In this document: one piece after another, positions 1-7,365 of the stretch
How positions within the stretch are numbered: position 1 is the stretch's first letter
Layout: every line of letters begins with the position of its first letter
NCBI GenBank assembly: GCA_900542255.1
Contig: UQMR01000049.1
Location: 1 to 17,174, forward strand
Origin: an uncultured Porphyromonadaceae bacterium
GTDB taxonomy: Bacteria > Bacteroidota > Bacteroidia > Bacteroidales > Barnesiellaceae_A
DNA: 17,174 nucleotides
Direction of reading: 5' to 3'
Translations under genes and position numbers: made by a program
Notes under the pieces: model-generated
What the model saw: the letters and a program-made list of their open reading frames with translations, nothing else
What the model was told of the DNA's origin: nothing
Database searches by the model: none

Positions 1-187
1 CTCGCCTTTCGCTATCTTTGGATAAGATGGGAGGCGGCTCGGCATAGCCTGCACTGAAAACTTCGTTTTCGTTTGGCGCTGCGCTCGCCTTTCGCTATCT
101 TTGGATAAGATGGGAGGCGGCTCGGCATAGCCTGCACTTGAAAACTGCGTTTTCGTTTGGCTCTGCGCTCGCCTTTCGCTATCTTTG
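1..187 (+). repeat. Tandem 83/84-bp promoter-bearing repeats
   Basis: Two nearly identical units lie head to tail at 1-83 and 84-167, and a third begins at 168 and diverges after about 188. Each unit starts with the same 20-base segment ending in TATCTTTG, a match to the Bacteroidota -7 element TAnnTTTG (13-20, 96-103, 180-187). Each full unit ends with TTTG (72-75, 156-159) placed 20 bp before the next -7 element, the usual -33/-7 spacing. Just before each TTTG is a 6-3-6 inverted repeat, GAAAAC nnn GTTTTC (56-70 and 140-154); the centre differs (TTC or TGC) but the arms are identical. The units differ by one extra T and a few substitutions. The array may extend beyond the left edge. The opposite strand has an open frame through it, but that is just translated repeat. 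Confidence 0.85.
156..187 (+). promoter_or_regulatory. Bacteroidota-type promoter of the TPR regulator
   Basis: TTTG at 156-159 and TATCTTTG at 180-187 are separated by 20 bp, matching the phylum's primary-sigma promoter. Transcription should begin near 194, only about 11 nt before the ATG at 205. A second complete copy (72-75 and 96-103) lies 84 bp upstream in the tandem repeat, so transcription could start from either copy. The inverted repeat at 140-154 abuts the -33 box and could be an operator; that is inference. Confidence 0.7.
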
Positions 188-204
188 CGTTCGATATATC
201 TGCC

Positions 205-1659
205 ATGCAACGATTCCCTGTGATAATATTGGTTTTGGGGTTCCTTGCGTTTTTATCATGCCGCAAGGAAGATGACCACTCTTTGGCCTCGCAATGGGCG
301 CAAGAGAGCCAGAATTATATTGCACGCAACAGGCTCGACTCGGCTGTACTGCTTAATTTCAAGATTTTGGAGAGTATAGATACGACGTCGAGAGATAACT
401 TCGACATCATCGCCTCTACTTATAACGAACTGGGGGAGATTTTCTATAAAGCGACTATCTTTGACCGTGCCATGGAAATGTATGAGCAATCGCTCTATTA
501 TGGCAGCCGTCTCGAAGACAAGACCGAAGAGTCGCGAGCCAGACGCGGGATATGGCGTTGCAGCCATGGACTTGACTTGCCGGAGAAGGATACGGCAATA
601 GCTCACTCCTTGAATCTTTTGCCTTATATAGGCTCTGAAAAGGAGATTGCATCGCTTTATAATAATATTACGGGGTATTTTATGTATAAAGGCCAGTATG
701 ACTCGGCTTTTGTATATAACCGTATTGCCATAGAGAAGAGCTCTGACTCGGCAACGCTTTATCGCAACTACGGTATCCGCAGCGCCTTGTTTATCTATAC
801 GGAGAATTACGATTCGGCGTGGCATTATGCCTCTATTGCAAGTCATAGTGATGATATATATACAAAGGCCACATCGGTTTACCGGTTGAGCCGGATTGCA
901 GAGAAGAAGAGGAATGACTCGTCGGTTTTCTACCTGAAATATTACAACGAGCTGCTCGATTCTATTCACAATATAAAGAGTGCCGACTCTATCAATGTTG
1001 TCTTGTACCGCAAGCAACTGGCGGCGGTGCAGGATACGGCCGAACGCGACCGGGCTATCACGGCCGCGCTGGCTCTGGCTTTGCTGTTGCTGGTGTGCTG
1101 CATAGCGATTTTCTTCGTGAAAATAAGGCGCAAGAACAGCTTGATGAACCACGAAGCGGAGGAGCTGAAACGGAAATTATGGGAACTCAACGTGCACCTG
1201 GCCGAGAATAAGAAGAAGGCCGATAAATACAGGCAATACTCTGAACGCTACCAGGAGTTGCTGATAAGGCAAAAGAGTATCGAGGATACGTTGGTAGCGC
1301 AACTTGTGGCCGACCGTACCAAGTGCATAGATGCTTTCAAGCGCAGCGCCTTCTACAAGAAATTGCCGGCCTTGATAGAGAACGGCGATGCTATCTTGCG
1401 CGTGGACAAACGTGAAGAGATGCAAAAGGCTATCGACAAGGATTTTATGCTGCTGCACCACTCACTGGCTACATATTTTGATATTTCGGAGGAGGAGTTT
1501 GTCCTTTATTGCCTCTCGGTAGCGGGTTTTTCTACCAAAGAGTGTGCTGCCTGCCGGGGGGTATCGGTATCGGCTATAAGGATGCAAAGGATGCGTATGA
1601 ACAATAAAATAAAATCTTTCTTTTCGAGTGATATTGATTTGAGCGACATATTACTTTGA
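205..1659 (+). CDS. Membrane-spanning TPR regulator with C-terminal HTH
   Basis: The 484-aa product looks like a one-piece signalling protein of a type common in Bacteroidales. The ATG at 205 is chosen because it gives a good export signal: a short basic start, a hydrophobic run, then FLSC with Cys19 as a possible lipobox cysteine. An in-frame TTG at 157 lies inside the promoter and is rejected. Residues about 25-280 are helical with TPR-like repeats rich in Y-D-S-A patterns, and should be periplasmic. A strong membrane segment spans about 285-306, followed by basic KIRRK. A charged coiled coil covers about 312-360. The C-terminus (about 427-474, from ISEEEF to the Arg/Met-rich recognition helix) resembles LuxR-like helix-turn-helix regions. 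The expected topology is sensor outside, DNA-binding part inside. Its target is unknown; the exported-protein gene downstream is one candidate. A hairpin terminator 20 bp after the stop suggests a monocistronic unit. Confidence 0.75.
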   Translation: MQRFPVIILVLGFLAFLSCRKEDDHSLASQWAQESQNYIARNRLDSAVLLNFKILESIDTTSRDNFDIIASTYNELGEIFYKATIFDRAMEMYEQSLYYGSRLEDKTEESRARRGIWRCSHGLDLPEKDTAIAHSLNLLPYIGSEKEIASLYNNITGYFMYKGQYDSAFVYNRIAIEKSSDSATLYRNYGIRSALFIYTENYDSAWHYASIASHSDDIYTKATSVYRLSRIAEKKRNDSSVFYLKYYNELLDSIHNIKSADSINVVLYRKQLAAVQDTAERDRAITAALALALLLLVCCIAIFFVKIRRKNSLMNHEAEELKRKLWELNVHLAENKKKADKYRQYSERYQELLIRQKSIEDTLVAQLVADRTKCIDAFKRSAFYKKLPALIENGDAILRVDKREEMQKAIDKDFMLLHHSLATYFDISEEEFVLYCLSVAGFSTKECAACRGVSVSAIRMQRMRMNNKIKSFFSSDIDLSDILL

Positions 1660-1678
1660 CCGTCTTTTTGCCTTTTTT

Positions 1679-1698
1679 GTTACGAAACGTAACTTTTT
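1679..1698 (+). terminator. Intrinsic terminator of the TPR regulator gene
   Basis: GTTACG (1679-1684) and CGTAAC (1688-1693) form a perfect 6-bp stem with an AAA loop, followed directly by five T. It begins 20 bp after the stop codon. The stem is short and only half G/C, so termination may be incomplete. Confidence 0.65.
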
Positions 1699-1744
1699 CA
1701 TCTGATAATCAACGTGTTATATTTTACATTTGTGACACAAATAA

Positions 1745-1776
1745 TTTCATATTGAAACAAGAATAGTTTATTTTTG
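1745..1776 (+). promoter_or_regulatory. Probable promoter of the exported multidomain protein
   Basis: TATTTTTG at 1769-1776 matches the -7 consensus TAnnTTTG. A degenerate -33 box, TTTC (1745-1748), lies 20 bp upstream. The predicted start near 1783 gives a leader of about 54 nt before the ATG at 1837. Confidence 0.5.
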
Positions 1777-1782
1777 CCTTAT

Positions 1783-1805
1783 CCGATACTCGTATCGGGC
1801 TTTTT
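1783..1805 (+). promoter_or_regulatory. Terminator-like hairpin at the 5' end of the leader
   Basis: CCGATAC (1783-1789) pairs with GTATCGG (1792-1798); in practice this is a 6-bp stem capped by CTCG. GC and then TTTTT (1801-1805) follow. It has the form of an intrinsic terminator but sits at the predicted transcription start of the next gene, after the regulator gene's own terminator. It could be a 5'-end stabilising stem-loop, an attenuator, or a backup terminator for upstream readthrough. Confidence 0.5.
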
Positions 1806-1836
1806 ATCAATCTTATTAACTTTAACTATTAGGAGT

Positions 1837-4800
1837 ATGAAAAGATTTCTATCTGTATCGGTCTCGACATTATGCCGTATGCTTGCGGTGATAGTGTTGT
1901 TGTCGACTGCTAATCCTTTTGCCTTTGCCGACTCGAAAGAGTCGCTCTTACAAAAGCGGAAAATGTATCTCGAACAACGGTATGCAGGTAAGACCACTGC
2001 CATTGAGAAAATCATGGGTGCAAGAGGCGAAAAACGAGTTGCCGCCAAAAAGGCTGCCAACAAGAAAACATCGCCGATGTTGTCTGCCAGCGCTGCCGGT
2101 AGCGACGTGCTGTATGGTTTCCTGATGAGCGACGAAACAGAGGATTATTTGCCCGGTCTCGTCACCATTTCGCTTGACGGTAACGCCACCACTTCTCTTA
2201 TGCAAGAGAGTTTCTTGAATATATCTGCCGGTACTTGTGTACTCAACGACGTGTATCTGCAAACTTATTCGGGATATACGATGGCTCCCGACGGGTTCTA
2301 TTCCAAGAATATAGAAACCGGCGAAGAACAGCTTATAACTACTTACGACAGCAATGACCCTCTTTTCTTCGACATGACTTACGATGAGAACGCAGGAGTG
2401 ATATACGCGATAGGTAGCTCGCTTACCGATGAACTGACTTCGCTGTATAGCATATCATACACTACGGGCGAATATGAGAAAATCATGGATTTGGATTATA
2501 ACTTATTCACTGTGGCTGCTGCATCTGACGGCTATCTGTATAGTATCAATGACTTGGGCGAATTGTTCAGAATTTCTGTTGAATACCAATCTTGCGACTA
2601 TGTAGAATGGACCGGATATTTCCCTGCATACCTGCAAAGTATGACTTATAATCCCAATGACGGACTGCTTTACTGGGGATTGTTTACAGAAGAGGGTACG
2701 AGCTCTTTGCTTACGGTGGAAACCGAATATGGCATGACCGAGGTGGTAAGCGAAACGTTGGGTAACAACGCTGAGATAGGTGCTCTATTTTTCCGTTCCG
2801 ATCCTACACTGTTGCTTGTACCCGCTGCTTCGAGCAACCTGAATGTTTTTATAGGCAGCAATGGCCAACGCACGGCCACTATCTCGTGGAAAAACCCGAC
2901 GACTTCGCTTGACGGTAACCCTCTTACCTCGATCGACCGCATAGAGGTATCACGCAACGGTATCGTTGTTCATGAAATAAGCAATCCTACCGTAGGAGCT
3001 AATGAGACCTGGGATGATACCGATATTCCCCAAGGAATGACAACGTACAGCATTGTAGCCATAAACGAATATGGTAATGGTGATGCTGCTGAAAGCATAC
3101 CTATATATATAGGCCGCGACGTTCCTTCGACAGTAAATGACCTTGTATTGGCAAAGACCGGCGAGGGTTACGAGCTGAACCTTACCTGGACAGCTCCATT
3201 GACGGGTAAACACAACGGATGGTTTGACAATTCGACTCTCCGCTATAACGTGATAAGGTACCCCGATGCCTCTGTTGTTGCCGAGAATCTTACAGAATGC
3301 AGCTATACGGATGCTACTATTACAGAGACAAACGGATATAGCTATGGTGTGGTTGCAATCAACGACGATGGCGCCAGCGATACCTTGCGAAGCAACGTTG
3401 TCATTGTAGGACCGGCTCTGGAAGTTCCTTACTCATGCACTTTCAATACAGAGGCTGAGCGTAATATGTGGATTATTGAGGATGCCAACGGCGATAACTG
3501 CACATGGTATTACGACCACAACTGGGGTGGCGTAGACTCGTACTTCATGCACTATTACTACAATGAGGATTGCGTAACTGCTGCCGACGACTGGTTCTTC
3601 TCGGCTCCCATCCACTTGGAGGCCGGCAAGCTTTATATGCTCAGCTACGATGTACGTATGATAAGTGCACTGGGACAAGAGAAATTCCGTGTTGCTTTGT
3701 GCAGCGGAACGAGCCACGAATATGAGGTACAAGAGATAGACAATCGTACCGACTTCCAATGCGACAACAAATTTACGAACGCTTCTACCTCTTTCACACC
3801 TGAAACGACCGGTGATTATAGCCTTGGATTCCAAGTATACTCTGACGCCAACCAATACTTCATTCATATTACCAATATCAGTGTCAAGGAGACTAACGAA
3901 GTGGATATGGTATGCAACTCGTTGAAGGGTATGGAAGTGGCCGTGAAGGATGTAGAGACAACTTACGAGGTGACTGTAACCAACAACGGCGCTGCTCCCA
4001 TAGAGGCTTTCACGGTGAACGTAGCTGATGTGGATGGCACTGTTTACGGCTCGGTAAATGTAGAGTATAATCTCGGTATCAACGCATCTCTTATAGTACC
4101 GGTAAAATGTACGATTACTTCCAATACAGATACTCAACTGGTAGGCCAAGTGGTTGCAGATGGTGACGCCGTAAGCGACAACGACACGACTGCGCCCCTT
4201 GAAGTAGAGGTTTTGCAGGATGCCGAATACAACATGGTGAAAATAGGCCACAATACCGGCAGTGTATGTGCTTATGTCCCGTTTGACCTCAGCGCTTATT
4301 ACAGCGTTACACAGATGTTGTTCAACCCCAATATATTGGGATTTGCCTCGACTTCTATCGAACGAATAGGATACAATTACGGCTTAACATGGGGCGATAC
4401 CTACGCCAAGAATATAAAACTGAAAATCTATATGGCCAATATAGAGGAGGTAGGTTCTCTCTCGGGATGGCTCGACCCGGAAATCTTTACGCTGGTATAT
4501 GACGGAGAGTTCTCGCTGGATGAAGATAACAATGCCCTGATGCTGACGCTTGATACTCCGTTCAACTACGAAGGCAATGAGCTGGCTGTCATGACAGAGA
4601 CAGAAGGCGGCGGTGAGGAATACTTCTATAACTGCTTCAACTCTTCAACGGAGGATATATCGGATGAGAACTTCTACTCGATGAGCTGGTCGGAAAATGA
4701 ATATACCTTCGATCCTACGGTACAGGGTATGGAGACGCGCATCTATCCGAACTTCACTTTCATACTCAACAATGATAATGGAGCCGTTAACGGTGTCAAT

Positions 4801-5016
4801 GCTTCGTCTTACAAGGTATATACCATGGCCGACAAGTATATAAGCATTGTAGGTGAGTATGACAAGGCTGCCCTCTACTCTATCGACGGTATGCTTATAC
4901 AAGAGGCTAACGGCGAAAACACGATTGGCGTAGCTAACTGCAAGCAAGGTATATATCTGCTGCAAGTGCGCTGCGGTGAGAGTATGAAGACGCACAAAAT
5001 CGTGGTAAGACATTGA
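1837..5016 (+). CDS. Exported multidomain protein, T9SS-like C-terminal signal
   Basis: The product has 1059 aa. The ATG at 1837 is chosen because it opens a typical signal peptide (MKRF, hydrophobic core, cleavage after AFA at about residue 31); AGGAG lies only 1 nt before it, too close for a normal ribosome site. Residues about 90-330 form repeated beta strands (patterns such as DGYLYSIND and NDGLLYW) resembling a propeller. Two fibronectin type III-like domains follow (about 335-427 and 428-527), then a jelly-roll region resembling cleaved-adhesin/MAM-like modules (about 528-687, with DDWFFSAPI), a CARDB-like domain (about 689-795) and a beta-rich module (about 798-978). The last 75 residues (YSIDGML, then QGIYLLQV, then KIVVRH) resemble a type A type IX sorting domain, implying export to the cell surface or medium. 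No catalytic residues are recognised, so adhesion or glycan/protein binding is the likeliest role. Confidence 0.75.
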   Translation: MKRFLSVSVSTLCRMLAVIVLLSTANPFAFADSKESLLQKRKMYLEQRYAGKTTAIEKIMGARGEKRVAAKKAANKKTSPMLSASAAGSDVLYGFLMSDETEDYLPGLVTISLDGNATTSLMQESFLNISAGTCVLNDVYLQTYSGYTMAPDGFYSKNIETGEEQLITTYDSNDPLFFDMTYDENAGVIYAIGSSLTDELTSLYSISYTTGEYEKIMDLDYNLFTVAAASDGYLYSINDLGELFRISVEYQSCDYVEWTGYFPAYLQSMTYNPNDGLLYWGLFTEEGTSSLLTVETEYGMTEVVSETLGNNAEIGALFFRSDPTLLLVPAASSNLNVFIGSNGQRTATISWKNPTTSLDGNPLTSIDRIEVSRNGIVVHEISNPTVGANETWDDTDIPQGMTTYSIVAINEYGNGDAAESIPIYIGRDVPSTVNDLVLAKTGEGYELNLTWTAPLTGKHNGWFDNSTLRYNVIRYPDASVVAENLTECSYTDATITETNGYSYGVVAINDDGASDTLRSNVVIVGPALEVPYSCTFNTEAERNMWIIEDANGDNCTWYYDHNWGGVDSYFMHYYYNEDCVTAADDWFFSAPIHLEAGKLYMLSYDVRMISALGQEKFRVALCSGTSHEYEVQEIDNRTDFQCDNKFTNASTSFTPETTGDYSLGFQVYSDANQYFIHITNISVKETNEVDMVCNSLKGMEVAVKDVETTYEVTVTNNGAAPIEAFTVNVADVDGTVYGSVNVEYNLGINASLIVPVKCTITSNTDTQLVGQVVADGDAVSDNDTTAPLEVEVLQDAEYNMVKIGHNTGSVCAYVPFDLSAYYSVTQMLFNPNILGFASTSIERIGYNYGLTWGDTYAKNIKLKIYMANIEEVGSLSGWLDPEIFTLVYDGEFSLDEDNNALMLTLDTPFNYEGNELAVMTETEGGGEEYFYNCFNSSTEDISDENFYSMSWSENEYTFDPTVQGMETRIYPNFTFILNNDNGAVNGVNASSYKVYTMADKYISIVGEYDKAALYSIDGMLIQEANGENTIGVANCKQGIYLLQVRCGESMKTHKIVVRH

Positions 5017-5025
5017 TGATAACCG

Positions 5026-5056
5026 CAACCGGGGGGTGGGATTGGCCTCCCGGTTG
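5026..5056 (+). other. G/C-rich hairpin after the exported-protein gene
   Basis: An 11-bp stem pairs 5026-5036 with 5046-5056 (CAACCGGGGGG with CCTCCCGGTTG, one G-U pair) around a 9-nt loop, starting 9 bp after the stop codon. No T run follows, so it is not a classical terminator. It may protect the mRNA 3' end or act with the terminator 60 bp downstream. Confidence 0.5.
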
Positions 5057-5115
5057 TGAAAGCTCACTCTGCTATGATAGAGTAGCTTTACAATATTTGC
5101 TATACACTTTCTATG

Positions 5116-5145
5116 GGCTGTGCCTCAAAAGGCACAGCCTTTTTT
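5116..5145 (+). terminator. Strong intrinsic terminator
   Basis: GGCTGTGCC (5116-5124) and GGCACAGCC (5131-5139) form a perfect 9-bp stem with a TCAAAA loop, followed by six T. It ends the transcript of the exported protein. On the other strand there is no T run after the stem, so it serves only the plus strand. Confidence 0.9.
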
Positions 5146-5351
5146 GTATAGATATAAAGGCGGGGAGCAGCTATCTTTTGCGGCTCACTCTTTTTATGTT
5201 ACCATATTGGGAGTTGCTTGGCAAAGGGTTTGCGGAGTTTATCGTATGCGATGCTTATGGAAGGAGGCAAGGCTATACGACAGACGAGCGTAGCGGCTGC
5301 CACGGGGGGCTATGGGATGAGTACGGTTGTGGAATGGATGCGGAGCATCAA

Positions 5352-6443
5352 TCAAAGCCAGTCGAAACGCACGAAGAGGGGGAAATGGTCGGAGCTACGG
5401 GTTTTGCCTAACCGGATGTAGCGGGCCGTGAAGTCGCCTTCGTAGATGACGTGGTCGATGCGCACCCACATGCGGTTGGAGCGATAGGTAAAACCGGGGC
5501 CGCAACCGTATTGCAGATAGGCGTCGTTGCGATGGCCGGCAAGGATGCGGTATGCGTATGAGTTGGGGGTGTCGTTGATGTCGCCACTCATGATGATGTT
5601 GCCGCCTATGGTCTTGGCCAGTGAGTCGACATACTGCACTTGTGCCGCACGTACCTCGAAGGCGTTGACGAACTTTCGCGCCATTTGCTTTATATTCTGC
5701 AAGTTGCTCTTGATACTGTCTGGCTGGGCTGTTATCTCGCGGTAGGTGTCTTTGTCGTTTTGGTCGAGACCGATAGATTCGAGATGGTTATTGAAGAGTG
5801 TCACTTTATTGCCATTGATGTCGACCCGGCTTACGTGTGTAGATGCGGAGGTGGAATAGAGTGTATCGAGGATTGTCTCGATGGGGTATTTGGAGAGTAC
5901 AAAGCTGTTTTTGCCGTTGACATAATAGGGATAGCGGCGATAGAGCTGCCGTAATTGGCCGTCGGTGACTTTGCGCCACTTCACATTTTGCGGCAGAGGG
6001 GCTTCTTGTGCCATGACGATGTCGGCATCGGCGTCGAGGATGTTTTGCAGTGTGCGGTTGTACTCGGGGAGCTCGGCATCGGGGTTGTTTTCTTTCTCTA
6101 TATCGCTGAAATAGTATACGTTGTAGCTGAGTAGCGTAAAGCCGGGCCGGTTGTCGTCGATGTAGTCGCCGAAGTGGATGGGGGTATATTTCCAGATGGC
6201 GGGTGCGGCGGCAAGTGTCGTGAGCAGCGGCAGGAGCAGGAAGAGGGGCTTGACGAAAATCCACACGAATATGAAGAGTGCGTTGACGGCGACTACTATG
6301 GGAAAGGCCAAGCCCAACAGGGCCGGGTATGGGGTTAGTTGCGGCGAGATATATTCGCCGTAGGCCGCAAGGAGAGCGAGTACTGCCGTGATGATATTGA
6401 CGGGCAATATCACTGCGGCCAGTATGTTGCGGATGATTTTCAT
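5352..6443 (-). CDS. Membrane-anchored endonuclease/exonuclease/phosphatase family protein
   Basis: The 363-aa protein has three N-terminal hydrophobic segments (about 8-28, 40-63, 66-84) and then a soluble domain of the EEP (DNase I/sphingomyelinase-like) fold. The family's metal-binding and catalytic signatures are all visible: SYNVYYF (Asn108), AQEAP (Glu147), NNHLES (His220), SGDIND (Asp288, Asn290), RIDHV (Asp330, His331) and SSDHFP (Asp352, His353). It should therefore be an active phosphodiesterase or phosphatase, probably facing the periplasm. Members of this fold cut nucleic acids, phospholipid head groups or inositol phosphates, and the substrate cannot be told from sequence. It begins 7 bp after the stop of the upstream rhomboid gene, so it is the last gene of a three-gene operon. 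The family call is firm, the substrate is open. Confidence 0.88.
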   Translation of the reverse strand: MKIIRNILAAVILPVNIITAVLALLAAYGEYISPQLTPYPALLGLAFPIVVAVNALFIFVWIFVKPLFLLLPLLTTLAAAPAIWKYTPIHFGDYIDDNRPGFTLLSYNVYYFSDIEKENNPDAELPEYNRTLQNILDADADIVMAQEAPLPQNVKWRKVTDGQLRQLYRRYPYYVNGKNSFVLSKYPIETILDTLYSTSASTHVSRVDINGNKVTLFNNHLESIGLDQNDKDTYREITAQPDSIKSNLQNIKQMARKFVNAFEVRAAQVQYVDSLAKTIGGNIIMSGDINDTPNSYAYRILAGHRNDAYLQYGCGPGFTYRSNRMWVRIDHVIYEGDFTARYIRLGKTRSSDHFPLFVRFDWL

Positions 6444-6450
6444 GTGCAGG

Positions 6451-7365
6451 TCAGTTTTTTTTGCCGGCGTCGAAGAGTCGTTTCTTCTCTTCTTCGGTGA
6501 GGGCCGAATATCCCGATTTCTTGATTTTATCGAGAATGGTATCTATCTCCTCCATCTCGCGTTTTTTACGGGCGTTGTACTCGTAGTCGCTTTCGGGGCG
6601 ACGATGACTCGATGCCGTTGAATGCGACGATGCTGTATGGGGCGGCCTGTGTACCTTGAAGCGCGGACGGGAGAATAGTGTGACGATGGCGTCGATAACA
6701 GCATTTACAGGGCGGGTAAGGTCTTTGCCTCGTTTCCAGAACTGGGTAAAGAGAATGCCCATGACGGCGCCTCCTATGTGTGCGATGTGCCCTCCGGCGT
6801 TGGCCGATGTCATGCTGAAAAGGTCTATGAGTATGGTAACGGCGGCTATGTATTTGAGTGATACGGCGCCGAGGAAGAGCAGATTGACCTTATAGTCGGG
6901 TACCCGTACCGTGATGGCCAGCACTACGGCCATGATAGCTGCCGATGCACCGCACATCATGCCTTGCTTGTCGGTAAAGTAGGGAAAGATATTGTAGGCT
7001 GCTACATAGAACAGGGCTCCTGCCAAACCGCCGAGGAGATAGAGGCCTCCCATCTGCTTGGGGGTGAAGTATTGGAGGAATATGTTGCCGAACCAATAGA
7101 ACCAGAGCATATTGAAGAGGATATGCCATACATCGTAGTGGACATACATGTAGGTGAGGAGTGTCCAAGGTCGGTGCAACAGCTCTCCGATATCGGAGGG
7201 CAGGTCTATGTAGGCCATCCATGCCGTGGGATGGATATTCCAGAGCGTGAGTATAACGGCGACCAGATGTACCAGCAAAAATACGGCCACGTTGAGGTAT
7301 ATGAGGCGGACGAGGAGTGTACCTCTTGCGAAGCCGGCCTTGATATTATCAATAATAGAAGCCAT
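6451..7365 (-). CDS. Rhomboid family intramembrane serine protease with cytosolic tail
   Basis: The 304-aa protein carries a rhomboid core with the expected residues: His81 and Asn85 in the HxxxN motif (HILFNM), nucleophile Ser141 in GASAA, and the partner His196 in AHIGG. About six membrane segments fit residues 18-210. After the core comes a linker rich in His, Ser and Arg (about 235-258), then a charged helical tail (about 259-304, EEIDTILDKIKKSGY...LTEEEKKRLF). From memory, this tail matches a conserved Bacteroidota rhomboid C-terminal domain of unknown function (DUF6576-like). The start overlaps the end of the upstream rhomboid gene by 17 bp, pointing to translational coupling. It should cut membrane proteins within or near the bilayer; the substrate is unknown. 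The GASA motif, rather than the commoner GxSG, is a small departure that still keeps the serine. Confidence 0.9.
   Translation of the reverse strand: MASIIDNIKAGFARGTLLVRLIYLNVAVFLLVHLVAVILTLWNIHPTAWMAYIDLPSDIGELLHRPWTLLTYMYVHYDVWHILFNMLWFYWFGNIFLQYFTPKQMGGLYLLGGLAGALFYVAAYNIFPYFTDKQGMMCGASAAIMAVVLAITVRVPDYKVNLLFLGAVSLKYIAAVTILIDLFSMTSANAGGHIAHIGGAVMGILFTQFWKRGKDLTRPVNAVIDAIVTLFSRPRFKVHRPPHTASSHSTASSHRRPESDYEYNARKKREMEEIDTILDKIKKSGYSALTEEEKKRLFDAGKKN

Larger units (their letters stand above)
5017..5351. other. Gene-free stretch between converging transcripts
   Basis: These 335 bases lie between the stop codons of two converging genes. The first 130 hold the two hairpins listed separately. 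From 5147 to 5351 no convincing gene, RNA or repeat is visible. Open frames on the plus strand here run into the antisense of the phosphatase-fold gene and show no domain-like composition. A weak imperfect hairpin (GAGC/GCTC arms at about 5165-5189) might end minus-strand transcription, but is not strong enough to call. Confidence 0.6.

Noticed and set aside
1..187. CRISPR-like direct repeats
   Set aside because: The repeated units are 83-84 bp with no unique spacers, and each carries promoter boxes. No cas genes are present.
157..204. Upstream TTG start for the TPR regulator
   Set aside because: It falls inside the -33/-7 region, and the extra residues would bury the lipoprotein-like signal that begins at 205.
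12..266. Minus-strand open frame of 84 codons with repeated Lys/Arg-rich segments
   Set aside because: It is the translation of the 83/84-bp DNA repeat and overlaps the promoter and start of the regulator gene. Its internal repetition comes from the DNA.
5116..5145. Bidirectional terminator serving both converging operons
   Set aside because: A T run exists only on the plus strand side; the minus-strand side reads CCCATAG.
5013..5421. Two plus-strand open frames between and beyond the converging genes
   Set aside because: They include the terminator hairpin or run antisense into the EEP-fold gene, and have no domain-like pattern.
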